The notes under the pieces: model-generated
What the model was told of the DNA's origin: nothing
Database searches by the model: none
What the model saw: only the letters and a program-made list of their open reading frames with translations
NCBI RefSeq assembly: GCF_900106035.1
Contig: NZ_FNUC01000004.1
Span: 1,736,001 to 1,800,000 of the forward strand
Length of the DNA: 64,000 nt
Origin: Jiangella alba
GTDB lineage: Bacteria > Actinomycetota > Actinomycetes > Jiangellales > Jiangellaceae
Direction: 5' to 3'
Program-made: the position numbers and the translations under genes
Shown: piece by piece, positions 35,202 to 43,612 of the stretch
Position numbering within the stretch: the first letter of the stretch is position 1
How the letters are laid out: every line of letters begins with the position of its first letter

Positions 35202-36415
35202 CAGGGTCGCACCGCCAGGATCTGGTCGACGCCCATCCGGCCCTCGTCGAACGCGGCCGCGCCGCCGGCGAGGTAGAGCCGCCAGACCCGGGCGGTCCGC
35301 TCGCCGGCCAGCGCGACGACGTCGTCCCAGTGCTGCTCCAGCCGGCCGGCCCAGCACCGGATCGTCCGCACGTAGTGCTCGCGCAGCGCCTCGACGTGGC
35401 GCAGTTCGTACCCGGCGGCCGCGACCATCCGCAGCGTCTCGGGTAGCGGGCGCATGTGCATGTCGGGCGCGATGTAGGACTCGATGAACGCGCCGCCGCC
35501 GGCCGCGTGCCGCCCCCGCGACATCTGTTGCAGCAGCAGCCGTCCGCCGGGGCGGACGGCGCCGTACAGCACGGCCGCGTACTGCGGGTACCGCTCCGCG
35601 CCGACGTGCTCGCCCATCTCGATGGACGCGACGGCGTCGGCGCCGGTGACGTCGAGGTCGCGGTAGTCGCGCAGCTCGACGGCGGCGCGCTCGCCCAGCC
35701 CGGCCCGCGCGATGCGGTCGCGGACGAACGACGCCTGCGCCCGCGAGATGGTGCAGCCGGTGACCCGGACGCCGTACTCGCGGGCCGCGTGCAGCACCAG
35801 CGAACCCCAGCCGCAGCCGACGTCGACCAGGTGGTCGCCCGGGCGCAGCTCCAGCTTGCGGCAGACGAGGTCCAGCTTGGCCCGCGACGCGGCCGCGTCG
35901 TCGCCGTCGGGCACGTCCGGCGTCCAGTAGCCGCACGAGTACGCCATGGTCTCGTCCAGCAGCAGCCCGTAGAAGTCGTTGCCGAGGTCGTAGTGGTGGC
36001 TGATCGCCGCACGGTCGCGCTGCTGCGTGTGCCGTCGCCCGCGCAGGCGGGCCTCCTCGGGCGGGGCCGGTGGTGGCGCGCCCAGCAGCCGCCAGTCGCG
36101 GGCCGCCCGCCACGCCGACCGGACGGCGCCGGGTGTCGGCCGCGCGCGGGAGGCCGCGAACGCGCGCCGGGTATGCGAGAACGCGGCGCCGAGGTCGCCC
36201 TCGACGTCGAGGTCGCCGGCGACGTACGCGCGGGCCAGGCCCAGCTCGCCGGGCCGCCACAGCATCCGGCGCAGCGCCATCGGCGACCGGAGCACCACCA
36301 CTGGCGCGTCCGCCGGGCCGGCCAGGCTGCCGTCCCACGCCCTGATCCGGACCGGCGGCTCGGTCCCGAGCACCTCGCCCAGCAGGCCGTGCAGCCGGGT
36401 CGCCGTCGCGGTCAT
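35201..36415 (-). CDS. Cyclopropane-fatty-acid-synthase-like SAM methyltransferase (copy 1)
   Basis: 404 residues. SAM motif VDVGCGWGSLVLHAA (about 205-219), HYDLGNDFYGLLLDETMAYSCGYW substrate loop, SIEMGEHVGAERYPQYA and QQMSRGR. CFA synthases use SAM to add methylene or methyl to unsaturated acyl chains in membrane lipids. Only about 30-40% similar by eye to the next gene, so an old paralogue rather than a recent duplicate. Overlaps its neighbour by 4 bp. Confidence 0.9.
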   Translation of the reverse strand: MTATATRLHGLLGEVLGTEPPVRIRAWDGSLAGPADAPVVVLRSPMALRRMLWRPGELGLARAYVAGDLDVEGDLGAAFSHTRRAFAASRARPTPGAVRSAWRAARDWRLLGAPPPAPPEEARLRGRRHTQQRDRAAISHHYDLGNDFYGLLLDETMAYSCGYWTPDVPDGDDAAASRAKLDLVCRKLELRPGDHLVDVGCGWGSLVLHAAREYGVRVTGCTISRAQASFVRDRIARAGLGERAAVELRDYRDLDVTGADAVASIEMGEHVGAERYPQYAAVLYGAVRPGGRLLLQQMSRGRHAAGGGAFIESYIAPDMHMRPLPETLRMVAAAGYELRHVEALREHYVRTIRCWAGRLEQHWDDVVALAGERTARVWRLYLAGGAAAFDEGRMGVDQILAVRP

Positions 36416-37644
36416 CGGACGCCGCCCGCGCCGAGCGTGAACTGCTCGACGTCCAGCCGGCCGGTGCGGAACCCGGCCTCGCAGTAGGCCAGGTAGAACT
36501 CCCACATCCGCCGGAACACCGGGTCGAAGCCGAGCGCGCCGACGGCGTCTTCGGCGGCCAGGAACCGCGCGCGCCACTGCCGCAGCGTCTCGGCGTAGTG
36601 CGCGCCGAACGAGCGCCGGTGCAGCACCGACAGCCCGCCGTCGCGCTGCGCGTGCGCCCGGATCGCCGGCTCCGACGGGATCAGCCCGCCGGGGAAGACG
36701 TACTTGTGGATCCAGGTCCACGAGTGCCGCGTCGCCACCAGGTGCTCGTGCGGCATGGTGATGGCCTGCAGCCCGACCCGCCCGCCCGGCGCCAGCGCCC
36801 GGCCCAGCGCGGCGAAGTACCGCGGCCAGTGCCGCTCGCCGACCGCCTCGATCATCTCCACGCTGACGACGGCGTCGTAGCGGCCCTCGACGTCGCGGTA
36901 GTCGCGCACCTGCACGTCGACGCGGTCGGCCACCCCGGCCGCCTGAACGCGGGACCGGGCGAGGGCGGCCTGCTCCTCCGACAGGGTGACGGTGGTGACG
37001 TGCGCCCCGCGTTCGGTGGCGGCCCGGACCGCCAGCGCGCCCCAGCCGGTGCCGATCTCCAGCACCCGCCCCCCGGGCCGGACCGCGGCCGCGTCCAGCA
37101 CCGCGTCGATCTTGCGCAGCTGGGCCCGCTCGAGGTCGTCGCCGGGCCCGAACAGCGCCGACGAGTACGTCATCGACGGGTCGAGGAACAGCGCGAACAG
37201 CTCGTTGGAGAGGTCGTAGTGCCGGCTGACGTTGCGTCTCGCGCCGGCCCGGTCGGCGAACTCGGCGGCCGGCATCGACGGCTGCATCAGCCGGCGCAGC
37301 TTCTGCAGCGGCGGCGGGACCAGGCTGGTCAGCCGTTCGGCGAACGCCGTCAGTACGCCGGCGAGGTCGGGGGCCGTCCACGCGCCGCTCATGAACCCCT
37401 CGCCGAAGCCGATCAGGCCGTCGCGGCCGATGCGGGCGAAGAACTCGCGGGCCCGGCGGACCTCGAGCACCGGCGCGCCCGGCGCGGCGCCGAGCGCGCC
37501 GTCCGCCGTCACGACCCGGACCCCGGCCACCCGCGCGGCGTACGCCACCGCCGTCCGGGCCGCCCGCAGCCGCGCGCCACCGGCCGCGGGCGTGACGGCG
37601 ACGTCCGGCCAGCGGCCGATGTCGATGCTGGTGACGGCGCTCAT
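36412..37644 (-). CDS. Cyclopropane-fatty-acid-synthase-like SAM methyltransferase (copy 2)
   Basis: 410 residues. VSRHYDLSNELFALFLDPSM loop, SAM site LEIGTGWGALAVRAA, SVEMIEAVGERHWPRYF and the C-terminal EFYLAYCEAGFRTGRLDVEQF, typical of the Rv0447c (UfaA1)/CFA group. This is the canonical SigK-locus methyltransferase by its C-terminus. Having two distinct CFA-like enzymes in tandem suggests consecutive or alternative acyl modifications, for example methylation followed by further oxidation by the FAD protein in the same operon. Confidence 0.9.
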   Translation of the reverse strand: MSAVTSIDIGRWPDVAVTPAAGGARLRAARTAVAYAARVAGVRVVTADGALGAAPGAPVLEVRRAREFFARIGRDGLIGFGEGFMSGAWTAPDLAGVLTAFAERLTSLVPPPLQKLRRLMQPSMPAAEFADRAGARRNVSRHYDLSNELFALFLDPSMTYSSALFGPGDDLERAQLRKIDAVLDAAAVRPGGRVLEIGTGWGALAVRAATERGAHVTTVTLSEEQAALARSRVQAAGVADRVDVQVRDYRDVEGRYDAVVSVEMIEAVGERHWPRYFAALGRALAPGGRVGLQAITMPHEHLVATRHSWTWIHKYVFPGGLIPSEPAIRAHAQRDGGLSVLHRRSFGAHYAETLRQWRARFLAAEDAVGALGFDPVFRRMWEFYLAYCEAGFRTGRLDVEQFTLGAGGVR

Positions 37645-38354
37645 ACGGCCGCACCTCGGCGCGGGACGACGGGCAGCCGGCGCAGCCACAGCCGGACGCC
37701 CTGCCAGCGGATCAGCGCGCTGACCCGCAGCGGCGCCCACGGGTAGCGCAGCAGCAGCCGGAGCAGCTGCGGCACGGTGGCCGGGCGGCGGCGCCCGGTG
37801 AGCGACGCGGCGAACGCGGGCACGTCCGCGCCGCCGGGCCCGGGCCGGAACAGGGTGACCGCCAGCCGCAGCCGCTGGCCGGGACGGGGGACGGACATCG
37901 CGTAGCGGCCGTCGACGGGGAAGAACGGCGACACGTAGAGCTCCTTCGCGGTCGTCGCCCGATCCTGCTCGTCGGGGTGCAGGACGTAGGCGTGCCGGCC
38001 TCCGTAGGTGTTGTGCACCTCCGCGACGACGCAGAGCGGCGCGCCGTCCGCGTCGTGGCACCAGAACACCGTCAGCGGATTGAACACGTAACCGAGCACG
38101 GCCGCGCCGGAGAGCATGAGCACGCGGCCGCCGCCCAGGGACATACCCCGCTCCGCCAGCCACGATGCCAGCCCGTCCCGGATCGTCGCGGCGTCGCCGT
38201 CGAAGTGGTCGCGGGCCCGGAACGCCGCGAGCGCCCGCGGCAGCCGGGGCAGGTCGTCGAGGTCGACCAGCCACAGGAAGGTCCCGTAGCGGAACGTCCG
38301 GCGGGCCCGTTCGTACCGCGTGTGCGTCACCGTGGCCGCGTACAGCGCCGTCAC
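37641..38354 (-). CDS. DUF1365 family protein
   Basis: 237 residues. ALYAATVTHTRYERARRTFRY start, YVFNPLTVFWCHD, VHNTYGGRHAY and KELYVSPFFPVDGRYAM are hallmarks of DUF1365. Homologues (Rv0448c) are always next to CFA-like methyltransferases and FAD amine-oxidase-like proteins, implying a shared lipid pathway. GTG start at 38354 overlaps the preceding stop (GTGA). Biochemical role unknown. Confidence 0.9.
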   Translation of the reverse strand: MTALYAATVTHTRYERARRTFRYGTFLWLVDLDDLPRLPRALAAFRARDHFDGDAATIRDGLASWLAERGMSLGGGRVLMLSGAAVLGYVFNPLTVFWCHDADGAPLCVVAEVHNTYGGRHAYVLHPDEQDRATTAKELYVSPFFPVDGRYAMSVPRPGQRLRLAVTLFRPGPGGADVPAFAASLTGRRRPATVPQLLRLLLRYPWAPLRVSALIRWQGVRLWLRRLPVVPRRGAAV

Positions 38355-39637
38355 CAGCGGACCCCCAGGTGCTCGGCGGCGCGGACGCCGGACGCGCAGC
38401 CGTCCTCGTGGAACCCCCAGCCGTGCCAGGCGCCCGCGTACGCCGTCCGCGCGGTGGCGAGATCCGGCAGCCGTTGCTGGGCCGCGACCGTCTCGACGGT
38501 GTGGATCGGGTGCGCGTAGACCATCTGGGCGACGACGGCGTCCGGCGCGATGCGGTCCGTCCCGCCCAGCGTGACGACGTACTCCCGCCCACCCGCCGCA
38601 CCGTCCAGCCGGTGCAGCCGGTTCAGGTGGTACGAGATCGCCACGGGCCTCGCGCGCGCCCCGGCGCCGGGGCCGCAGGCCGGCACCACGTGGTTCCACG
38701 ACGCCCACGCCCGCCGCTCCCGGGGCAGCAGCGTCGCGTCGGTGTGCAGCACCGCCTCGTTGACCGAGAACCCGAACGTCCCCAGCACGGCCCGCTCGTC
38801 CGCCGTCGGGTCCTCCAGCAGCCGCAACGCCTGGTCGGCGTGGGTCGCCACGACGGCGTGATCGAACCGCTGCACCGTGTCCGACGCCTCGCGCACCAGG
38901 ACGCCGTCGCCCGTGCGCCGCAGGCCGCGGACCGGCGAGGCCGTGCGCACCGACGTGAGGTCCTTCGCGGCCCGTTCGACGTACGTCCGGGAGCCGCCGG
39001 TGACCGTCCGCCAGCGCGGCGACCCGCCGACCGCGAGCATGCCGTGGTTGTCGAGGAACCGGAACAGGAAGCGGGCCGGGTAGCGCAGCACGTCCGCCCG
39101 TCCCGCCGACCAGACCGCCGACACCAGCGGCACCATGAAGTGGTCGGCGAAGTAGGCGGTGTGCCGGTGCCGGGCGAGGAAGCCGCCCAGTGTCAGCGTG
39201 TCGTCCGCCTCGCTCGTCAGCAGCGCCCGCGCCCGGCGGTGGAACGCCGCGACCTCGCCGAGCATCCGCAGGAACCGCGGCCTGGCGGCGGAGCGGCGCT
39301 GCGCGAACACGCCGGTCGGGCCGAGCGCGCCCGCGTACTCCAGCCCGCACGACGCGCAGCTCACGCTCATCGACATGTCCGTCTCGGTGGTCGCGATGCC
39401 CAGTTCCCCGAACAACCGGGTCAGCCGCGGATAGGTTCGCTCGTTGTGCACGAGGAACCCGCTGTCCACCGCGACCGTCGCGCCCGCGCCCGGCACGTCG
39501 TGCGTGTGCGCGTGCCCGCCCAGCCGGTCGTCGGCCTCGAACAGGTGCACGTCGTACCGGCGCTGCAGCAGGTAGGCCGCGGTGAGGCCGGCGATGCCGG
39601 ACCCGATCACCGCCACCGACGGTCGCGTGGGCTCCAT
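38351..39637 (-). CDS. FAD-dependent oxidoreductase (amine oxidase/desaturase-like)
   Basis: 428 residues. FAD-binding VIGSGIAGLTAAYLLQRRYDVHLFEADDRLGGHAHTH (about 10-46), the group-specific DSGFLVHNERTYPRLTRLF, and a C-terminal YAGAWHGWGFHEDGCASGV FAD motif. Equivalent to Rv0449c of the SigK locus. Probably oxidises the acyl product of the adjacent methyltransferases. Start ATG 39637 lies five bases from a SigK-type -10, so it heads the operon on a leaderless mRNA. Confidence 0.9.
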   Translation of the reverse strand: MEPTRPSVAVIGSGIAGLTAAYLLQRRYDVHLFEADDRLGGHAHTHDVPGAGATVAVDSGFLVHNERTYPRLTRLFGELGIATTETDMSMSVSCASCGLEYAGALGPTGVFAQRRSAARPRFLRMLGEVAAFHRRARALLTSEADDTLTLGGFLARHRHTAYFADHFMVPLVSAVWSAGRADVLRYPARFLFRFLDNHGMLAVGGSPRWRTVTGGSRTYVERAAKDLTSVRTASPVRGLRRTGDGVLVREASDTVQRFDHAVVATHADQALRLLEDPTADERAVLGTFGFSVNEAVLHTDATLLPRERRAWASWNHVVPACGPGAGARARPVAISYHLNRLHRLDGAAGGREYVVTLGGTDRIAPDAVVAQMVYAHPIHTVETVAAQQRLPDLATARTAYAGAWHGWGFHEDGCASGVRAAEHLGVRW

Positions 39638-39642
39638 GCCCG

Positions 39643-39714
39643 GGATTCGCGGCCCGCGTGCGCCCGGATTGGTGCGGACCGCGACCAATCCGCCGTCGCC
39701 GCGGCTGCGAACAC
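39643..39714. promoter_or_regulatory. Divergent SigK-type promoters at the sigK locus
   Basis: Minus strand: CCAATCC (39672-39666), 16 bp, CGAATCC (39649-39643), then the ATG of the FAD gene at 39637. Plus strand: CCAATCC (39685-39691), 16 bp, CGAACAC (39708-39714), toward sigK at 39753. Identical -35 elements and spacers imply recognition by SigK itself, giving positive autoregulation. Confidence 0.75.
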
Positions 39715-39752
39715 GGGGCAGTCAGGTGGACGATGACGGTGGAGGACGCACC

Positions 39753-40352
39753 ATGGTGACGTTGCGATCGGTGCCGGCGGGTGAGCCGGAGCCGGCCGGT
39801 GGTCCGGGCGACCGGCTCGGCCGGCTGCTCGACCACTGTGCCCGCGGCGACCACGCCGCCTTCGAGCAGGTCTACGACAGCATGGCCGGTCCGGTGCTGG
39901 GCATCGCGACGACGGTCGTCCGCAACCGGGCGCTGGCCGAGGAGGTCGCGCAGGAGGTGCTGGTCGAGGTCTGGCGGACGGCGTCGCGGTACGAGCCCGA
40001 GCGGGGCAGCGCGCGCGGGTGGATCCTCACCATCGCCCACCGCCGCGCCGTCGACCGCGTCCGCCGCGAACAGGCCGGCAGCGACCGCGAGGAGCGGGCC
40101 GCCCGCCGCGACGACGAACGGCCGTACGACCACGTGGCCGACGAAGTGGAGGCGAACGTGGAGCGCGAACAGGTGCGCCGCTGCCTCGACTCGCTGACCG
40201 GGCTGCAGCGCGAGTCGATCGCGCTGGCCTACTACGACGGGTACACGTACCGCGAGGTCGCGCAGCTGCTGCATGCTCCGCTCGGTACGGTCAAGACGCG
40301 GCTGCGCGACGGCCTCGCCAGGCTGCGCGACTGCATGGGGGTGGGGCGATGA
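39753..40352 (+). CDS. sigK: ECF RNA polymerase sigma factor SigK
   Basis: 199 residues. Region 2 (about 25-95: FEQVYDSMAGPVLGIA, ALAEEVAQEVLVEVWRTASRY) and region 4 (about 135-190: ESIALAYYDGYTYREVAQLLHAPLGTVKTRLRDGLARLRD). Belongs to the ECF19/SigK group by gene context with RskA and the lipid operon. ATG 39753 follows GGTGGAGGAC. Overlaps rskA by 4 bp (ATGA). Predicted to drive the five promoters between 26.4 and 39.7 kb. Confidence 0.92.
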   Translation: MVTLRSVPAGEPEPAGGPGDRLGRLLDHCARGDHAAFEQVYDSMAGPVLGIATTVVRNRALAEEVAQEVLVEVWRTASRYEPERGSARGWILTIAHRRAVDRVRREQAGSDREERAARRDDERPYDHVADEVEANVEREQVRRCLDSLTGLQRESIALAYYDGYTYREVAQLLHAPLGTVKTRLRDGLARLRDCMGVGR

Positions 40353-41161
40353 ACGAGCCCGTGGACGCCGGCATCCACACGCTGGCCGCGCCGTACGCGC
40401 TGCATGCGCTGCCGCCGGACGAGGTCAGCCGGTTCGAGGAGCACCTGGAACAGTGCGCCGACTGCCGCGTCGAGGTCGACGAGCTGCGCGAGACCGCCGC
40501 CCGCCTCGGCGTCGCCGCCGCCGTCACACCGCCGCCGCGGATGCGGGATGAGGTGCTCGCGCGGATCGCCGAGGTGCGGCCGCTGCCGCCGCGGGTGGCG
40601 TCTGGTTCTGCCGGCGCGGGGCTGGAGTCGGGTGCGGGTGCGGGCTCGGGGCCGGATTCGGCCGCGGGTTCGGCCGCCGGGCGGGCGCTGCGCCGCTGGT
40701 GGCCGCGGGTCGCGACCGGCCTGGCCGCGGCCGCCGTGGCGGCGATCGTCGTGCTCGGGATCCGGCTGAACGACGTGCAGTCCGACCTCGACCGGTCGCA
40801 GCAGATCGGCGCCCAGATGCGGCAACTGGTCGGCGCCGAGGACATGGAGATGGTGCGGGTCGGCGAGGGCGACACCAGCGGCACCGTGCTGCTGGCGCGT
40901 TCGCTGGACGTCGCCGTCTTCATCGGCGACGGCATGGCGCCGGCGCCCGCCGGGCACACCTACCAGCTGTGGTTCATGCACGAGGACGGCGGCGTGGTGT
41001 CCGCCGGAGTCCTCGGCAACCCCCCCGACGGCCACGTCGGCCCCTTCACCGCCCGCGGCCTCGCCGGCGCCGACCGGCTCGGCATCACCGTCGAACCGGA
41101 CGGCGGATCGCCGCAGCCGACCACGGACCCCGTCATGATGATCGACCTGCCGGCCGCCTGA
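40349..41161 (+). CDS. rskA: Anti-sigma-K factor RskA
   Basis: 270 residues. Cytosolic N-terminal anti-sigma domain with H-x3-C-x2-C (HLEQCADC, about 29-36), an Ala/Gly/Ser linker, one membrane helix (about 125-145, VATGLAAAAVAAIVVLGI) and an extracytoplasmic RskA domain ending VEPDGGSPQPTTDPVMMIDLP. Binds and inactivates SigK until regulated proteolysis or a redox signal releases it; the zinc-type Cys pair is intact. Stop-start coupled to sigK. Confidence 0.92.
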   Translation: MNEPVDAGIHTLAAPYALHALPPDEVSRFEEHLEQCADCRVEVDELRETAARLGVAAAVTPPPRMRDEVLARIAEVRPLPPRVASGSAGAGLESGAGAGSGPDSAAGSAAGRALRRWWPRVATGLAAAAVAAIVVLGIRLNDVQSDLDRSQQIGAQMRQLVGAEDMEMVRVGEGDTSGTVLLARSLDVAVFIGDGMAPAPAGHTYQLWFMHEDGGVVSAGVLGNPPDGHVGPFTARGLAGADRLGITVEPDGGSPQPTTDPVMMIDLPAA

Positions 41162-41704
41162 TCGCCAGCCCCACCCTGCGTCGGGGCGGCGGTCGTACCG
41201 GGCGGTGGCGCAGGACGTTGGTGCTGGGGCGGTGGTGGTGGGGCGGTGGTGCGGTGCGGTCGCTTCTGATCGCGCGGTAGGTATGACCCGCCCCTTGAGG
41301 GAGGGTGCCCACCCTACGGGCGGGCACCGACAGACTCGCGCGGCGCCGACAGGCGCCCGCGGCGCTGACCGACGTGCGCGACGGCAACGGACAGGCTCGG
41401 CGCGGCACCGGCAGACTCGCGCAACGCTGACCGACGTGCTTGGCGTGGGCGGGCGGACGCAGCGCCGACCGACGCGCGCGGCGCGCGAACCGGCAGCCCA
41501 GCACTGACGAGGCCCGCGGCACCGACGACAGAACCCCGAATCGCGACATTTCGCCTCACATAGTCACATTCAGGTATACACTCCCGCCGAAGACTTTCTG
41601 GTCAGGAACCGCGAGCCTGACCTGCCTGGCGATCATGGCGTGGCATCGCCGCGCCGTGGGCCGGCGCGCAGGTCTGTGCGACACCTCGGGGGGAGGCGTC
41701 GGCG
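41162..41704. other. 543-bp intergenic region with repeat fragments
   Basis: No gene is visible. On the minus strand CTGTCGGTG-N8-TAGGGT (41333-41311) matches the DNA-damage-type promoter motif of the 13.6 kb repeats, followed by the dyad AGGGTG/CACCCT. From 41335 to 41510 lie degenerate GC-rich segments repeating CCGACAG and GCTGACCGACGTGC. An AT-richer stretch (41545-41600) with TATACA at 41575-41580 may carry the promoter of the next gene. Confidence 0.5.
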
Positions 41705-43612
41705 TTGCGCGACACCGTGTCGACTCTGCCCGCGCTGCCGCTGGACCTCGACGACCTGCGGCTGCCGATTCCGGTGCAGCCGAGGCCGCCGCGGCCGCGC
41801 CGGGTGCGTGGTTGGTTCCGCCGGCACGGCCCGGATCTCGCCTGGCTGGCGCCGCTGCTGACGCTGGCCGGTTTCGTGCACGCCGCCGGGATGACCCGCT
41901 CGCCCGCGTTCACCGAGGCCGAGGGCGAGCTGATGGCCCGGGTGACGGACGGCGCCGACGGCGACCTGGCCGCCGCACAGCTGGCGGCGTGGACCGGGCC
42001 GACCGGCGCGCTGGACCGGGCGACGCACGTGGTGGGGGGTGGGCGGGAGGCGCTGCTGGTCGTGCTGCTGCTCGGCGTCGTCCTGATGTGGGTGCTGGCC
42101 CGGCGCCTCGGGGTGGCCCGGCCGGCCGCCGCGGTCGCCGTCGTGATCTATGCGGTGTCGCCGCTGGCGCTGCACCTGCACCGGCTGGTGCTGGCCGAGA
42201 ACGTGGCGGTGCTGTGGATGCTGCTCGCGTTCGTGCTGGCGACGGCGCGGCGCGGGCGGCCGGTCGCGTTCCCGGCGGCCGGGGTCGCGGTGGTGCTGGC
42301 GGCGTTGACGCAGGCCACGTTCGTCGTCGTGGCGCCGTTCGTGGTGTGGACGATGTGGCAGCAGGTGACGCGGCGACGGTGGCGACTCGCGCTGGCCGGG
42401 GTGGCCGCCGCGGCCAGCGCCGGCGCCTACGGGTACCTGCTCGCGTCGCTGGGCGAGCTCGGCGGCGCGGCGCCGGAACGGTGGTGGACGCTGGATCCGG
42501 TGCTGGTGGCGATCGGGCCGGTCGCGGCGGGCGCCGCGCTGCTCTTTCCGCCCCTGCGTCCGGCGGCGGCCGCACTGATCACGCTGGCGCTGCTGATCGT
42601 CGTCCCGGGCGGGCCGGCCCCGGTCGTGCTGCCGGTCGCGGCGGTCCCGCTGGCCGCGCTGCTGGTGCCCGCGACGGCGCACCGGCTGGTCGTCCGGCTG
42701 CTGGCGGTGCGCGGGCGGCCTGAGGCGATGCCGCTGGCCATCATGTCGACGACCGCGGCGGCCGCGCTGATCGTCGCGGTGACGGCGACCTGGCCGGGCG
42801 AGCTGCGCCCGCTGCTGCGCGACGACCCGGTCGCGCCGGTCGCCCAGGCCGAGCGCTGGCTGACGGCGAACGTGCCGCACGACGTCCGGCTGGTGGTCGA
42901 CCAGACGCTGCGGGCGGACCTGCTGCGGTCCGGGTTCGCGGCCGCCGGGCTGGTGCCGTTCACCAGCTTCCCGGCGAGCGCGGGCACCGGCACCGGCGCC
43001 GGCACGGAGCGCGGTCCGTTCGTCCCGCGTCCGCCCCGCTGGACCCACTACGACTACGTGGTGTCGACCGCGGCGCTGCGCGACGACGACGCCGGCCGGG
43101 CCGACGTCGGGTCCGCGCTGGCCGAGTCGACCGTCGTCGCGGTGTTCGGGCAGGGCGACGGCCGGGTGGAGATCCGGGCGGTGCACCCGCTCGGGCGCGA
43201 GGTCGCCGAGGCGGTCGCCGCCGGGGACCGGCACACCGTCCGGTACGCGACCGGCCAGCTGCTGCGCAACGACGCCCTGACCTTCGACGCCGCCGCGCGC
43301 GCCGTCGCGGCCGCCGGCCGGGTCGACCCGCGGCTGGTGATCGTCCTGGGCAAGCTGTCCGGCACCTACGAGCTGGACGTGTCGCTGCCCGCGCTGCCGG
43401 GCGAGGACGACGGCGTGCGCCGCCGGCTCGTGCTGGCCGGCCTGCCGACGGAGGACGAGGCGGCCCGGCTGGCGCTCTGGCTGCTCGGGCAGCCGGCGCC
43501 GTTCACGCCGTCGCAGGTCGACACGGACGGGACCACCGTCACCGTCACGTACTCGCTGACCGCGCCGCGCGGTCTGCTCCCCGACCCACCGCATCCCGAG
43601 GAGACCCCATGA
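41705..43612 (+). CDS. GT-C-like membrane glycosyltransferase
   Basis: 635 residues. About nine membrane helices between residues 35 and 360, then a large extracytoplasmic domain of about 270 residues. The first loop has FTEAEGELMARV, the acidic position typical of GT39/83 enzymes that use lipid-linked sugars. Starts at TTG 41705, 8 nt after GGGAGG; GTG 41717 is the alternative. It overlaps the DUF4397 gene by 4 bp and so is coupled to it and to the sortase, suggesting glycosylation of a surface protein. Family assignment is moderate. Confidence 0.6.
   Translation: MRDTVSTLPALPLDLDDLRLPIPVQPRPPRPRRVRGWFRRHGPDLAWLAPLLTLAGFVHAAGMTRSPAFTEAEGELMARVTDGADGDLAAAQLAAWTGPTGALDRATHVVGGGREALLVVLLLGVVLMWVLARRLGVARPAAAVAVVIYAVSPLALHLHRLVLAENVAVLWMLLAFVLATARRGRPVAFPAAGVAVVLAALTQATFVVVAPFVVWTMWQQVTRRRWRLALAGVAAAASAGAYGYLLASLGELGGAAPERWWTLDPVLVAIGPVAAGAALLFPPLRPAAAALITLALLIVVPGGPAPVVLPVAAVPLAALLVPATAHRLVVRLLAVRGRPEAMPLAIMSTTAAAALIVAVTATWPGELRPLLRDDPVAPVAQAERWLTANVPHDVRLVVDQTLRADLLRSGFAAAGLVPFTSFPASAGTGTGAGTERGPFVPRPPRWTHYDYVVSTAALRDDDAGRADVGSALAESTVVAVFGQGDGRVEIRAVHPLGREVAEAVAAGDRHTVRYATGQLLRNDALTFDAAARAVAAAGRVDPRLVIVLGKLSGTYELDVSLPALPGEDDGVRRRLVLAGLPTEDEAARLALWLLGQPAPFTPSQVDTDGTTVTVTYSLTAPRGLLPDPPHPEETP

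Noticed and set aside
41335-41510. CRISPR-like short repeats after rskA
   Set aside because: Repeat units are irregular, GC-rich, without constant length or unique spacers, and no cas gene is present.
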